A stretch of DNA of 51,718 nucleotides from Bacillota bacterium (GTDB lineage Bacteria > Bacillota > Clostridia > Acetivibrionales > JAMNXU01): NCBI GenBank assembly GCA_023623175.1, contig JAMNXU010000015.1:1-51718 (forward strand). The letters are read 5' to 3'. Under the pieces are notes generated by a model, which was not told the origin of the DNA, searched no databases, and saw only the letters and a list, made by a program, of their open reading frames with translations. The position numbers and the translations under genes were made by a program. This document shows positions 31,888 through 41,721 of the stretch, in pieces (within the stretch, counting starts at the first letter, position 1; each line of letters starts with the position of its first letter).

Positions 31888-34316
31888 TCAGCATCCACCC
31901 CCTCTAATACGACATAGCTCTTGCCGCCGACTTTGACTCCGAGCACTTCAACCTCTTTATCACCATAGTTGACAATTATGGACTTGTTGTTTTCATAAGT
32001 TGTCATATAAACATTTTTGTCCAGCTTCCGGTGATCGACAATTTCCTTGTCCTGAACGTCGCGAAGCACTTCGTTCAGCTTGTTGTATACATTAAGCAGG
32101 TCATCTTTCCAGTCAAAGTAATTGGCTGAATAGAATTCCACGAAATCCGTATTTTTAACTATCGAGCAGTCTTCATACATCAGCTTGTAGTAAGGACTTG
32201 CCCCGGTCTCAATAGACCTCAGTATAGTCATTTCATAATCCTGGGCAAGGTTAATCGGTTCACCGGTATAATCGATATAACCATGCAGCGCTATCTGGAA
32301 GAACGGTATGGTTTCATCGGTCAGGTTAAAGTGGCTGTCGTCCACGGGAGCGTTGAGAACCGTGCTGGCATAGGGTACCGCATACATGTTGGCTTTTGTC
32401 ATCATCATGTCGTAGCCCATGTCATGCAGTTTCTTAATCTGTTCTTCAGCGTAGTATCTTCCTTGCTGCCTGTCTATGACGTCATCCTTGTCAAAGTCGG
32501 AGGTTACGTCGGTTCCGAGGTCCCTAAGCGACACCGTGTTAAGACCATACTTATTATATGCCTTAACAAATTTACCTACAATCCTTTCCAGGCTCCTGGG
32601 ATTCAGCACCCAGTAGGAAGGCCCGGAAAAGTCTCTCGTATAATCCACGAAACTGTAAGGGAATACTTTTGATATTCTCTGTGACAGAGATTTAACCGTA
32701 TCCCTCGACTTGTTGAAGTTGAAAATGCCTGCCTTGTAAACCCTGTGCAAAGCCACGTCGGGATACAGGCCTACTCCTTTCTCCTCCATGAACTCAATGA
32801 GTTTCTTAAATCCGCGTTTTCCTCCCAAAACGCGGTCAGGCTTGATTTTGGTCGGAATGGAATGATTTATTCCACCGTTGAACCATCCGGTGTATTTTAC
32901 CTTTAAGTTGTTTATTCCGTTGTCAAGCAATTCGTCCACTATTTGCTCGGCCTGCTTGAATGTCGTGAGCGGTACCGGGAGTTTTACCGGGAATCCGAGT
33001 ACTGATTTTGCCTTCCTTATTGCTCCGAGCAGTTCAAGGTTCAGCGGGATATTTTCCTTCGCCTCTATTTTTTCAAGGCCGTACTTCTTAACCAGGTAAT
33101 TCCTGTATACCTTGGCCATACCGACATAATTGGCATCTTTGCCATGCAGGAAATAGTACCTGGTCCTTATGTCGCCCTTGTAGATCCTTGACTGGTACAC
33201 CGCCGCAGTTACGGGGGAAGCGGCACCGGCCAGCGTAATTGTACCTGTGGGCATGACGTTGTATATTCCATAAATGGTGCAGTAATCCGAGTTAAAGTTT
33301 GCAAGGTTTGAAGTTATCGAAGCAAAAGCTTCTCCGTCTTCAATCACTGCAAGGAAGGCATTGTCCCCGTTCTTCATGCCGAATACAGGCATTATTCCGG
33401 GCTCCTGCCAGACAAGCAGTTCATTGCCAAGGTTTGCAGGATCCGGTCCGTAAAGCTGCTTATAGGAAATGCTTCCTCCAGCCTGCACTTTCCTTATGTT
33501 CACCAATGCGCCCGAACCATCAGGCACAAGCATGTAGCCGTCGCTCGTGTAGTGAGCTGCTCCGAAATAGGGCAAAACAGTTATGTTTGTCAGCGGATAA
33601 TCCTTCGGATGCGTGACTTCTCCGCAGGGAATCGTTACCACAAGGCTGTTTTCCTCAATCCTGTATTCAAGAGGAATAAAGAAAATTTGGTTCTGCATGT
33701 TTTTGTAGAGTTCGTCTTTTTTGATATAGTAAACATTCATGTCCGTTGTCTGGTATTCCATGTATCCCCAGGAGTCGCCCGCGTCTTCTATGATATCAAC
33801 ATCCTGGTACCTGTTGGATCCCTTGTAGTTGTATATTCTTGCCCTTGTTCCGACGCCGACTTCAACCTTGTTCTTCAATGTATATTCAATGCGTATGCCG
33901 TTGTCAATCTTCTTGATTTCAAAAAATCCCGGCTCGACAGCATTCTGAAGCGTGTCCTGGAGCAGCCTGGTGCCTATGCTGTCAAAATACTCTATGGATA
34001 TATGGGCGCCGGCAGCAATTCTTTTTGCCTCATCCTCTATGTTTTCCCTGTCGGCGAGGTTGGTAAACCACACATACCCCGTGGCTTTTTCCCTGACAGC
34101 CACATCAGTGTCAGTCATGTCCACATACAATTCAAGGTAATCATTTTCAGCAACAAGTTCCATTTCTTTCAGTCTCTCAGCAGATGTATCGGCATTGACC
34201 TGGTCAGATGCCGCCACAGCCTCCGCATTGTCTTCCGGAGCTGCAAAGGCAACTACGTTGGAAAGCAATGCAGTAATCAAAAATATTATTAAGAAGCACG
34301 ATGTTTTCCTTTTCAC
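31884..34316 (-). CDS. DUF5696 secreted protein, glycosidase-like
   Basis: An 810-residue protein with a signal peptide (KRKTSCFLIIFLITALLSN, then VVAFAAPED). The N-terminal 350 residues are beta-rich (a likely beta-sandwich with AHYTSDGYMLVPDGSGALVN). The middle (about 440-690) looks like a TIM barrel, with blocks such as NLKVKYTGWFNGG, VGLYPDVALH, GLNTVSLRDLGTD and MMMTKANMYAVPY, as in retaining glycosidases. Its reaction is not known; acidic residues in the barrel are candidates. GTG 34316 is behind AGGAGG; ATG 34331 is an alternative. Placed between Yip1 and the second permease pair. Confidence 0.8.
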   Translation of the reverse strand: MKRKTSCFLIIFLITALLSNVVAFAAPEDNAEAVAASDQVNADTSAERLKEMELVAENDYLELYVDMTDTDVAVREKATGYVWFTNLADRENIEDEAKRIAAGAHISIEYFDSIGTRLLQDTLQNAVEPGFFEIKKIDNGIRIEYTLKNKVEVGVGTRARIYNYKGSNRYQDVDIIEDAGDSWGYMEYQTTDMNVYYIKKDELYKNMQNQIFFIPLEYRIEENSLVVTIPCGEVTHPKDYPLTNITVLPYFGAAHYTSDGYMLVPDGSGALVNIRKVQAGGSISYKQLYGPDPANLGNELLVWQEPGIMPVFGMKNGDNAFLAVIEDGEAFASITSNLANFNSDYCTIYGIYNVMPTGTITLAGAASPVTAAVYQSRIYKGDIRTRYYFLHGKDANYVGMAKVYRNYLVKKYGLEKIEAKENIPLNLELLGAIRKAKSVLGFPVKLPVPLTTFKQAEQIVDELLDNGINNLKVKYTGWFNGGINHSIPTKIKPDRVLGGKRGFKKLIEFMEEKGVGLYPDVALHRVYKAGIFNFNKSRDTVKSLSQRISKVFPYSFVDYTRDFSGPSYWVLNPRSLERIVGKFVKAYNKYGLNTVSLRDLGTDVTSDFDKDDVIDRQQGRYYAEEQIKKLHDMGYDMMMTKANMYAVPYASTVLNAPVDDSHFNLTDETIPFFQIALHGYIDYTGEPINLAQDYEMTILRSIETGASPYYKLMYEDCSIVKNTDFVEFYSANYFDWKDDLLNVYNKLNEVLRDVQDKEIVDHRKLDKNVYMTTYENNKSIIVNYGDKEVEVLGVKVGGKSYVVLEGVDAE

Positions 34317-34334
34317 GGTAACCCTCCTCATGAA

Positions 34335-34961
34335 CTAACCTATCCTCAGATAGAGTTCTTTGTAAATGGTATCAACAAAGGCTGCCATCTGTTGAATGAG
34401 ACTGAAACACAACAAACCTATGAAAACTATTATACACATGCCCAGCAGTATGCATATCGTTGTGACTATTGTCTTGCTGAGCGAATACTGATGCAGTACC
34501 ATGGTTCCGCAGATCATGAGAAATCCGGTCCATACCGAGGCCAATCCCATGAAAAACACATAGAAATGTGAATCCTCCGCCGTTAGTATATGGCTGAACG
34601 GTATCAGCGGCAAATATATCAGTATTAGCGGGACCAGTGAATAGCATGTCGTAATATAGATCTCCTTGAAAGTTCCCTCTCCGTCCATCAGGCTCGTCAG
34701 CGACCAGTTGGAAATGCACCAGAGAAGCACCACAAGCAGTACGCCGCCGCAAATAGGAAGCAGATTCAATTCCTCAACTCTGTTGTTGTTGAAAATGAAC
34801 GCCGTCAGCTGTCTCTGCAATACCAGGGTCAACATCAACATTACCAATATAATATTTGCAGCAGCAAGATTCCCTCTTTTTTCGTGCTTCAGATCCCAGA
34901 AGCCGTCAAAAGGGTGAAAAATCACATAAAATGCGTACTTGAGGCACTGAAGCGTTTTCAT
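34335..34961 (-). CDS. Yip1-family membrane protein
   Basis: A 208-residue polytopic protein with about five hydrophobic spans (ANIILVMLMLTLVL, LPICGGVLLVVLLWCI, ITTCYSLVPLILIYLPL, FMGLASVWTGFLMICGTMVL, IVTTICILLGMCIIVFIGLL), consistent with the Yip1 domain. It overlaps the NHL gene stop by 4 nt and precedes DUF5696. Probably an accessory component of the surface/transport complex; role unknown. Confidence 0.78.
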   Translation of the reverse strand: MKTLQCLKYAFYVIFHPFDGFWDLKHEKRGNLAAANIILVMLMLTLVLQRQLTAFIFNNNRVEELNLLPICGGVLLVVLLWCISNWSLTSLMDGEGTFKEIYITTCYSLVPLILIYLPLIPFSHILTAEDSHFYVFFMGLASVWTGFLMICGTMVLHQYSLSKTIVTTICILLGMCIIVFIGLLCFSLIQQMAAFVDTIYKELYLRIG

Positions 34962-36466
34962 ACAACCATCCCCTTTCTGACCCTGGCCTGCCTGAATTTC
35001 TTAAGAACAAGTGTGAGAATCAGGAGTCCGAAGAATACCGATACCATTACGCCGAAGTATTCCTGGACTATTGCCTTTCTGTAAAGCTTAAACGACCTCG
35101 AGTAGAACTTCCTGTTGTTGCCCAGTTTGAAGTTTTCCATTGCTTCGCGGTAGCGTTTCTGCCTGTGCAGGGATTTGCCAATTCCGACATAGGCAAGGTC
35201 ATAATTTGCATTGTATTTTTTGACTACTTCCCAAATTTCGGCAGCTTTCAGGTAATCACCGGAAGCATGGGCTTTCAAAGCTTCCTTTATCTTCCTGCCG
35301 TAGGCGGTAAGAGTGAATACAGTAATTCTCGCTTCCGTTCTGTCCAAAACGTAAATCTGGTCATTGAGATAATCGATAGCGACAGGAGCTCTCGAGAGTC
35401 CCACCTGGTTTCCATATCCCGAGAAAACGTACAGCAGGTTTCCGTCCTCGTCGTATGAGAACACGCGTCCTCTCTTATTGTCAAGCACGTTATAAATGCC
35501 GGTATCCGGTTCTATGCAAACATCCACAAAGGAGCTCGGTCCCACCCTCGTAAATCCGGTGGCTGACGGTGGCGGATATTGATAATCTCCGACCTGCGGG
35601 AAATCATCATTGGCTCTTCTCAAAATATTGTCTCCCGCGGGATTCAGTTTCCTGACGGGCGCAAGAGTCTGTCTCGTGTCGGTGTTGGCAGATTCCGCAA
35701 CACCCTGGATGTTCAATGCTCCCGTGGTTGTGTAAATGAAACCGTTATGGTCTATATTAATGTTACTGAACTGTTCCGGAACGAACTTGATCATACCTTC
35801 CCTCTGTTGCTGGGAGGCCAACTTCTTCCAGAAATATTCAGCAATGTTCGGTGTAACCCTGTTTGCTCCTATAAATCCGCTGAAGTATCCGTCGGAGTAA
35901 AATTCCATTACACCGTCCATTATACCTTCGGCAATCAGGTAAATTCTTCCTGACTTGTCCGCCACTATTTTTGAAACTTTGAATTCATTGCCTATATCTT
36001 TTTCCACATCTTTTTGTGTTATTTGCATTATAAGGTTCAGATCCGGGTCAAGGACAACGGCCCTTTGATTGCCGTAATCAGCTATATAGATATTGCCCTG
36101 TTCGTTTACGAATACCCCGTACGGGTTATAAAGGGAATCCTCTTCGCCCGTCTGGGTCTTGAATGTTGTAATTATCCTGATAACGTTCCATTCTTTATCC
36201 GTAACCACTATCCTGTTATTGTTCGTGTCAACAATGTAGAAGTTCTCATCAGGTCCTATATGGAAATCCTGGGGATGTGAGAATGGTCCAACGCCGAGGT
36301 CAACGCCTGTAATTGTATAATCAGGCAAATAGGGCGGCGGACATGGAACGGCATTTTTCCTGAAGTCATAGAAGTATGAAACGTAAGGCGTGTTTGCCAG
36401 TGAAACCGCTACATTGGAAAACACGTACAGGATCAGTAAAACTAATGCAAAAACCTTCCTTTTCAC
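34958..36466 (-). CDS. NHL-repeat/TPR surface protein with C-terminal membrane anchor
   Basis: A 502-residue protein with a signal peptide (KRKVFALVLLILYVFSNVAV). NHL-type beta-propeller blades occupy about 45-370 (repeated PQDFHIGPDENFYIVDTNNN, NPYGVFVNEQGNIYIADYGN). A short TPR-like region (about 400-460, GKSLHRQKRYREAMENFKLG) and a C-terminal TM (VMVSVFFGLLILTLVL) end it. It is anchored outside by the C-terminus, probably holding or sensing a polysaccharide or protein partner. GTG start behind a G-rich site. Confidence 0.82.
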   Translation of the reverse strand: MKRKVFALVLLILYVFSNVAVSLANTPYVSYFYDFRKNAVPCPPPYLPDYTITGVDLGVGPFSHPQDFHIGPDENFYIVDTNNNRIVVTDKEWNVIRIITTFKTQTGEEDSLYNPYGVFVNEQGNIYIADYGNQRAVVLDPDLNLIMQITQKDVEKDIGNEFKVSKIVADKSGRIYLIAEGIMDGVMEFYSDGYFSGFIGANRVTPNIAEYFWKKLASQQQREGMIKFVPEQFSNINIDHNGFIYTTTGALNIQGVAESANTDTRQTLAPVRKLNPAGDNILRRANDDFPQVGDYQYPPPSATGFTRVGPSSFVDVCIEPDTGIYNVLDNKRGRVFSYDEDGNLLYVFSGYGNQVGLSRAPVAIDYLNDQIYVLDRTEARITVFTLTAYGRKIKEALKAHASGDYLKAAEIWEVVKKYNANYDLAYVGIGKSLHRQKRYREAMENFKLGNNRKFYSRSFKLYRKAIVQEYFGVMVSVFFGLLILTLVLKKFRQARVRKGMVV

Positions 36467-36481
36467 TATATGTCCCCCCCT

Positions 36482-37342
36482 TTACTCTTTAATACCCGAC
36501 GTTGTAAACGTTCTTACAACATTGGCCTGATTTATAACGAATACAAGTATCGGCACCGATATGATTATCAGCATGGCAGCTGCGCCCATTCCTCCGAAGG
36601 CAATACCGCCTTGCATTATCTGGCTGAGGGCAACGGGCAGTGTCTTGAGCTGTTCGCTGTACAGGAAGCTGCTGCCGGTATTGTACCAGAGACCCTGGAC
36701 CTGGAGGATTATAAGCGTCAGTGTAGCAGGTTTGACTGACGGCATTGCAATCTGCCAGAAGACTCTTAATTCGCTGGCGCCGTCCATTCTTGCCGATTCA
36801 AGCAGTGAATCGGGCACGCCTTCCATGAACTGCTTCATCAGGAAGAGTCCCAGCGCCGCGCCTATGTTTAAAGCTATAATTGAAAACTGGCTGTCAATCA
36901 GCCCAAGCTTGGAAAGAATAATGTACTGGGCTATTCCCAGCGTATTGCTCGTAAACATCAGGGACATAACTATCGAAGTAAATATAATCTTCTTTCCGGG
37001 GAAATTGTGCTTTGCCAGCGCGTAGGCTGCAAGCGAGGCAAAGAACACGTGAGCTGTAGTCCCCACTATTGTAATAAACACGGTATTAAACAAATACCTT
37101 GTTATCGGCACCCAGGAGTTGGACAGCTGAATAAACAAATTCTTAAAATTCGTCAGTGTCCAGTTCTGGGGGAAGAATCTGGGCGGGTACAAATAAAATT
37201 CATTCAGGGGCTTGAACGCGTTGCTGATGACAAACAGCAGAGGCAAGCCCATAAACGCCGCCGTCAAAGCTAGCATCGTGAACACGGCAATGTTGCCCCA
37301 CACGGAACGGTTAACCTTTTTTGCCCTCAGTCTTATTCTCAT
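36482..37342 (-). CDS. Carbohydrate ABC transporter permease, MalG type (first pair)
   Basis: A 286-residue permease with the EAA loop LLESARMDGASELRVFWQIA and six hydrophobic spans. It starts 4 nt after the MalF-type gene's stop, and the NHL gene follows 15 nt on. Pairs with the next gene to form the channel for sugars delivered by the 994-residue binding protein. Confidence 0.87.
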   Translation of the reverse strand: MRIRLRAKKVNRSVWGNIAVFTMLALTAAFMGLPLLFVISNAFKPLNEFYLYPPRFFPQNWTLTNFKNLFIQLSNSWVPITRYLFNTVFITIVGTTAHVFFASLAAYALAKHNFPGKKIIFTSIVMSLMFTSNTLGIAQYIILSKLGLIDSQFSIIALNIGAALGLFLMKQFMEGVPDSLLESARMDGASELRVFWQIAMPSVKPATLTLIILQVQGLWYNTGSSFLYSEQLKTLPVALSQIMQGGIAFGGMGAAAMLIIISVPILVFVINQANVVRTFTTSGIKE

Positions 37343-37346
37343 GGCT

Positions 37347-38312
37347 CTACTCCCCTACTTTCCTCAAGAGATTTTGTACTACCTTATTTGTCAACAGCAT
37401 CGAAAGGAACAGTATGGTAGCTATCGCCGAAGCGTATCCCATTTCAAACCTGATGTTTCCGTAGTCCTGCATGTGGAGCACAACGGTATGGGCTGCGTAG
37501 TCGACGCTCGGGAAACCGGCGAGCTGTGCGCATATGTCGCCTGCCGCAAAGGATGCAGCAATCTGCATAACAGCGGCAAACATCAGCTGCGGACGCATCA
37601 TCGGCAGCGTTACATACCAAAGCTCCTGGAACCTGTTCTTGATGCCGTCGACAGCGGCAGCCTCATAATAGGTGTCATCTATTGACTGGAGTCCTGCTAT
37701 CATGGAAAGGAATCCGGCTCCAAGGCTCAACCACAATTGCACGGCCATTATTATTCCGAGCATATACTTCGGGTTCTGGAACCAGGTAATGGGCTCTGAA
37801 ATAAAACCGTTCCTCATCAGGAAGCCATTTACATAACCGTTGCTGTCGCCGCTGAAAGCTATGGCCCAAATCATGTATGCGCTGCCTGAAATCGAGGGCG
37901 CATAGAATATCAGCGTGAGAACCGCCCTTATTTTAGGAGACAGTTCATTGATGAACCACGCAAATATCAGGCACATGAAATAGCTCAGCGGGCCCGTAAC
38001 AAAGGCAAACACAAAGGTGTTGCGCACTGCGATCAGGAAAACATCATCCTCGGTAAAAAGGTTGATATAGTTTTCCCAGCCCGTGAACTTGGGCATTTCA
38101 AGAATATTGTAATAGGTAAAGCTCAACAGCATTGAGATAATAACGGGCAAAATCGTAAAGGTGAAAAACAGCAGGTAGTAAGGCGCCACAAACAGGTACG
38201 ACAGCTTGTTTTCCTTCATGCTTGCCCATGTCCAGGACAGCTTTTCACGAAATGTGAATCTTGGTTTGGCAGTGTTTGCCAGATTTACACCAGCATTTAT
38301 TGATGAAGCCAT
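37347..38312 (-). CDS. Carbohydrate ABC transporter permease, MalF type (first pair)
   Basis: A 321-residue permease with EAA loop YYEAAAVDGIKNRFQELWYV. Starts MASSINAGVNLANTAKPRFT, a cytosolic N-terminus, then six or so spans. GGAG precedes the ATG and the binding-protein gene ends 14 nt upstream. Confidence 0.87.
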   Translation of the reverse strand: MASSINAGVNLANTAKPRFTFREKLSWTWASMKENKLSYLFVAPYYLLFFTFTILPVIISMLLSFTYYNILEMPKFTGWENYINLFTEDDVFLIAVRNTFVFAFVTGPLSYFMCLIFAWFINELSPKIRAVLTLIFYAPSISGSAYMIWAIAFSGDSNGYVNGFLMRNGFISEPITWFQNPKYMLGIIMAVQLWLSLGAGFLSMIAGLQSIDDTYYEAAAVDGIKNRFQELWYVTLPMMRPQLMFAAVMQIAASFAAGDICAQLAGFPSVDYAAHTVVLHMQDYGNIRFEMGYASAIATILFLSMLLTNKVVQNLLRKVGE

Positions 38313-38326
38313 TGAATTAACACTCC

Positions 38327-41311
38327 TTACTGATTGGTTTCGCTTCTGAGTTTGAGGCCAAACTCTTTACGCTTCTTGTCTATCTCATCGTTAATTATTT
38401 CAGTGTAGTCCAATACAGCCTCTCTGACATCTTCACCTTCATTGATGATCTTCCTGAAAGCGTTGTCTACGTGACGCGTAAGGTAATAGCCTCCGGGAAC
38501 TTCAGGTACGCCGCGTACCCATTTCCACTGCTCCATGATATTTTCGTATTCTTCCCTGGTCCACGGCAGCCTTTCGTGAACGGCCACATTGGACATGGGC
38601 TGACGTGCCGATGCGCCTATGGTGCTTTCCATGTTGATTGCAAACTGATACTGTGTTTCCTCGCTCGTCCACCATTTGAGGAACTCCCAGGCCTTTTCAG
38701 GATTCTTGGCGCTCTTGAGTATCATGCATGCCGTTGAATTACCCGGCACGTCTCTTCTTATAGTACCGTCGGGCTGCAGTGTGCCCGGAACGGGAGCTAT
38801 CTTCCAGAGACCTCTCAGTTCGGGTGCAAATACTGAAAGTGTATTGTACGTGCCGATGTAATCAGCTATACCTATGGGCATTTCACCTGTTCTGAAGCGG
38901 TTTGCAAAGTCGACCCTCTGGGGCAGGTGATAGTTTACGTACATTTCAATCCATCTCTTGAAGGACTGGATTGCATTTTCAGAGTCAAGCGCGCACGCGG
39001 TTGTGTCGTCGGTATAGTACTGACCTCCGTTCTGGAAAAGCAACATACCGAAGGTAGTCAGACCCGAACCGCCGCTGCCGCCTGCACCGGCAGATATAGT
39101 GATTCCGCCTATTCCGTAGCTTCCCGTGTTGCCGCTGACATCAGTATAGGGCACCACGAAGTTCATGTGGTTCTTGTGAAGAACGGACAGCATATTGTAA
39201 ACATCATCCCATGTATTGGGAACTTCAAGTCCGAGGTCCTGCAGAACGTCGACCCTGTAGAACAGCATCGGGAACGACTGTCTTTCAGGCAACGCAAAAT
39301 AGCTGTAGCTTCCGTCATTGTTTATAAGCCTGAACGGAACAAGCGCGCTCGGCATGAACCTCTTTGCAACTTCATCAAAGTCCGGGAACTTGGTCAGATC
39401 GTACATTGCATTACGTGTTGCATAGTTTATGGGTTCAGCCTGTCCGTATGTCAGGGCCACATCGGGAGCCTCTCCCGCTACGTAGGCCTGAAGCAGCGAA
39501 GCGTTGACCAGTTTTATGTTGACGTTTATACCGGTCTTTGCCGTAAACGTGCTGTCGGCGAGTCTCTTGATAATTTCTGCCTGGATACGTCCTGCGTTTA
39601 CCCAGACTTCAACTATATCCTCGTCTTCTTCCATCACATTACCTACTGTATTATAGTCAGTCACAAAAGACGCGATGAAACGTTGCACTTCATATACAAG
39701 CTGCTGGAAAAATCCTGCTTCGGGCTTCGGCATTACAGCGTCCTCGGAAGCGACTATAAAATAGTCAATTTCGACAGGCTGCATCCTCAGATCGTAAATA
39801 ATACTTCCAAGAGCGCTTATGTTGCCGTTGAGATTATCCAGTCGCGAAGGAATGGTGTGAGGCTTCCTCGCCAGGTCTTCCAGCTGTATAGCAAGCCTGT
39901 GCAGTACGGCATAGTTGTCGCCTTTTGTCTTGGTCTCATTATAAAGGTGTTCGGCCATTCCCTTGACTATCTGCGCCTGCTGCCTGAAGGTTTCAATGGC
40001 TTCGGGAACAGTCTTGTCAAGGTCATAGTCCCTGTATATGTCAGGAGTAGCGCTCGTTCTCATTATGATTCTTCTGTATGCTTCATTGAGGTAATAAACG
40101 CTTTCTTCCGCTTGCTTGAGAAGATCAGCAAGGTCTCCGATCGTAGATTCAAGCTTGATGATATGCTTTCCCTTGGTCAGGTAGAAGAGGTAAGGCTCAC
40201 CGGTTTCATCTTCTCCCAGGACCTTCATCTGGAAATCAGGACTGTAATTGAAGCGGATATTGCCTGCTTCCTTGAAAGGAATCTTACCGTCTATATACAG
40301 CTTGCGTGATGTAAAACCACCGGTTACGAAGGACTGTTTGACTTTTAATGCGATCTTGTACAGTCCGTCTTCGGGCACATCAATCTCCCATGCGATCCAT
40401 TCGCCAGGCATGGACTGGTAACCGGTTGAACCGATGACGTTCATCCTGATCTGGGAAGGATGACTCGGTTCAATTGCCGGCGAAGATCGGTCGTTCCACG
40501 GCAGGTCTGTCTGGCTGGACTTGTAAAGGGTTTTTTCAGCCTGGATCTTTATGAACTGATCCTTGGGTGATTTGTAACCGTTTTGTTCGTAAGTTTTCTT
40601 TATTTCTTCATAAGTAGGCAGCTCTTCTTCCACGTATAACCTGATGTATTCTATTACCGCCGGTTCTTTTACGGAAGTGAGCCTTATTCTATGTTTGCCC
40701 TTTGTAAAGTAAAATTCAAAGGGGTCGTTGTAATAACCGTAGGCATCCTTAAACGGTACTTCCATCCACATGGGACTTTCGACCTGGATAGGTGAAAGCT
40801 CATTTCCCCTGTTATCCTTTTCATACGCGGAGTCTTTCCATACCCTCTTGAAGCTCAGGTTTTTAGCTTCACCGAAAAGGACTTTACCGTCAATCGCCAG
40901 TTCCCTTTCAATCGGAGAGTTCTTTCCGGTAATCGGGAAGTACTTCATTGAAATGTTGTACAGTCCGTCCGCCGGAACTTCAAATTCCCACTCCACGTAA
41001 CCGTTTTCCGACGTCTTTATGGATTTGCCGACTGAACCTTCAAAGTTTTCCAGCACTTCGATGTCCATGTCGGTATCCACGTAGTCCGCCGCAGGAATGA
41101 TTATTTCACTCTGTCCTTTTGGTGCATCCTTGTACTGGGAAATATACTCTTCGTAAGTAGTATCCCTTTTGTAGCCAAAAGTTCTCCTGCCATCGCCGGT
41201 CGCCGCCACTGAAGGCGCAATGCTGCAAAATCCGATCACTGCCAGCAAAGCTGAGACGGCAAGAATTTTCCCCAGCGTTTTGATCCTTGTTGTGACCATT
41301 TCCCTCTTCAC
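38327..41311 (-). CDS. Large sugar-binding protein: two carbohydrate-binding-like modules fused to an extracellular solute-binding domain
   Basis: A 994-residue exported protein. The signal sequence (KTLGKILAVSALLAVIGFCS, cleavage after about SVAA) lacks a true lipobox. Two similar CBM35/CBM6-like sandwiches follow (about 75-230 and 245-400; parallel phrases YVEWEFEVPADGLYNISMKY and WIAWEIDVPEDGLYKIALKV). A helical linker (about 400-480) leads to a type-1 extracellular solute-binding domain (about 565-950; VWVNAGRIQAEIIKRLADST and FALPERQSFPMLFYRVDVL). It is the first gene of the operon, so it delivers oligosaccharides to the permeases. GTG start behind AAAAGGGG. Confidence 0.85.
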   Translation of the reverse strand: MKREMVTTRIKTLGKILAVSALLAVIGFCSIAPSVAATGDGRRTFGYKRDTTYEEYISQYKDAPKGQSEIIIPAADYVDTDMDIEVLENFEGSVGKSIKTSENGYVEWEFEVPADGLYNISMKYFPITGKNSPIERELAIDGKVLFGEAKNLSFKRVWKDSAYEKDNRGNELSPIQVESPMWMEVPFKDAYGYYNDPFEFYFTKGKHRIRLTSVKEPAVIEYIRLYVEEELPTYEEIKKTYEQNGYKSPKDQFIKIQAEKTLYKSSQTDLPWNDRSSPAIEPSHPSQIRMNVIGSTGYQSMPGEWIAWEIDVPEDGLYKIALKVKQSFVTGGFTSRKLYIDGKIPFKEAGNIRFNYSPDFQMKVLGEDETGEPYLFYLTKGKHIIKLESTIGDLADLLKQAEESVYYLNEAYRRIIMRTSATPDIYRDYDLDKTVPEAIETFRQQAQIVKGMAEHLYNETKTKGDNYAVLHRLAIQLEDLARKPHTIPSRLDNLNGNISALGSIIYDLRMQPVEIDYFIVASEDAVMPKPEAGFFQQLVYEVQRFIASFVTDYNTVGNVMEEDEDIVEVWVNAGRIQAEIIKRLADSTFTAKTGINVNIKLVNASLLQAYVAGEAPDVALTYGQAEPINYATRNAMYDLTKFPDFDEVAKRFMPSALVPFRLINNDGSYSYFALPERQSFPMLFYRVDVLQDLGLEVPNTWDDVYNMLSVLHKNHMNFVVPYTDVSGNTGSYGIGGITISAGAGGSGGSGLTTFGMLLFQNGGQYYTDDTTACALDSENAIQSFKRWIEMYVNYHLPQRVDFANRFRTGEMPIGIADYIGTYNTLSVFAPELRGLWKIAPVPGTLQPDGTIRRDVPGNSTACMILKSAKNPEKAWEFLKWWTSEETQYQFAINMESTIGASARQPMSNVAVHERLPWTREEYENIMEQWKWVRGVPEVPGGYYLTRHVDNAFRKIINEGEDVREAVLDYTEIINDEIDKKRKEFGLKLRSETNQ

Positions 41312-41721
41312 ATTTTCAGCCCCTTTTACCTAACAATTAGATTAAATTACACCGTAAAAAAACAAACAGACTCGGTATACTGCCATACCGGGTTTATATT
41401 ACAATTAATGCCGACGCATTAATGTAATATCTTTTTCTCTGTTTTTCATTATATAAGATATAAGCCTGCAATCCTGTTTATTATCAAAAACCTTTCAGGA
41501 AGCCACCTGCCGGTATTGCGGGACATTATATTTCCCGAAACAAATGCGTTTCAAACAGGCATAACTCCCTCTTATATAATGATACAGATAATTCAGCGTC
41601 TTTGGAAGTAGAAATATTTCGGCATATTGGAGTTTTTTTTCGGGTCTCCACTGCTGAAAACCACATTTTTCAATGCTTTCAGTTCCAAAAATGCACAGGG
41701 ACATATCGGGTTACATAACAT
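41312..41721 (-). promoter_or_regulatory. Long untranslated leader of the ABC operon with two palindromes
   Basis: From the promoter below, about 400 nt of leader precede the first gene. Palindromes are CGGTAT (41373-41378)/ATACCG (41385-41390) and ATTAATGC (41404-41411)/GCATTAAT (41416-41423), the latter extended by ATTAC/GTAAT. They could be operator sites or leader hairpins. The frame 41495-41704 has no ribosome site or recognisable product and is not called. 41751-41900 is AT-rich with nothing recognised. Confidence 0.5.

Noticed and set aside
41495..41704. 69-residue minus-strand frame in the ABC operon leader
   Set aside because: No ribosome site and no protein-like composition; it lies within the expected untranslated leader.
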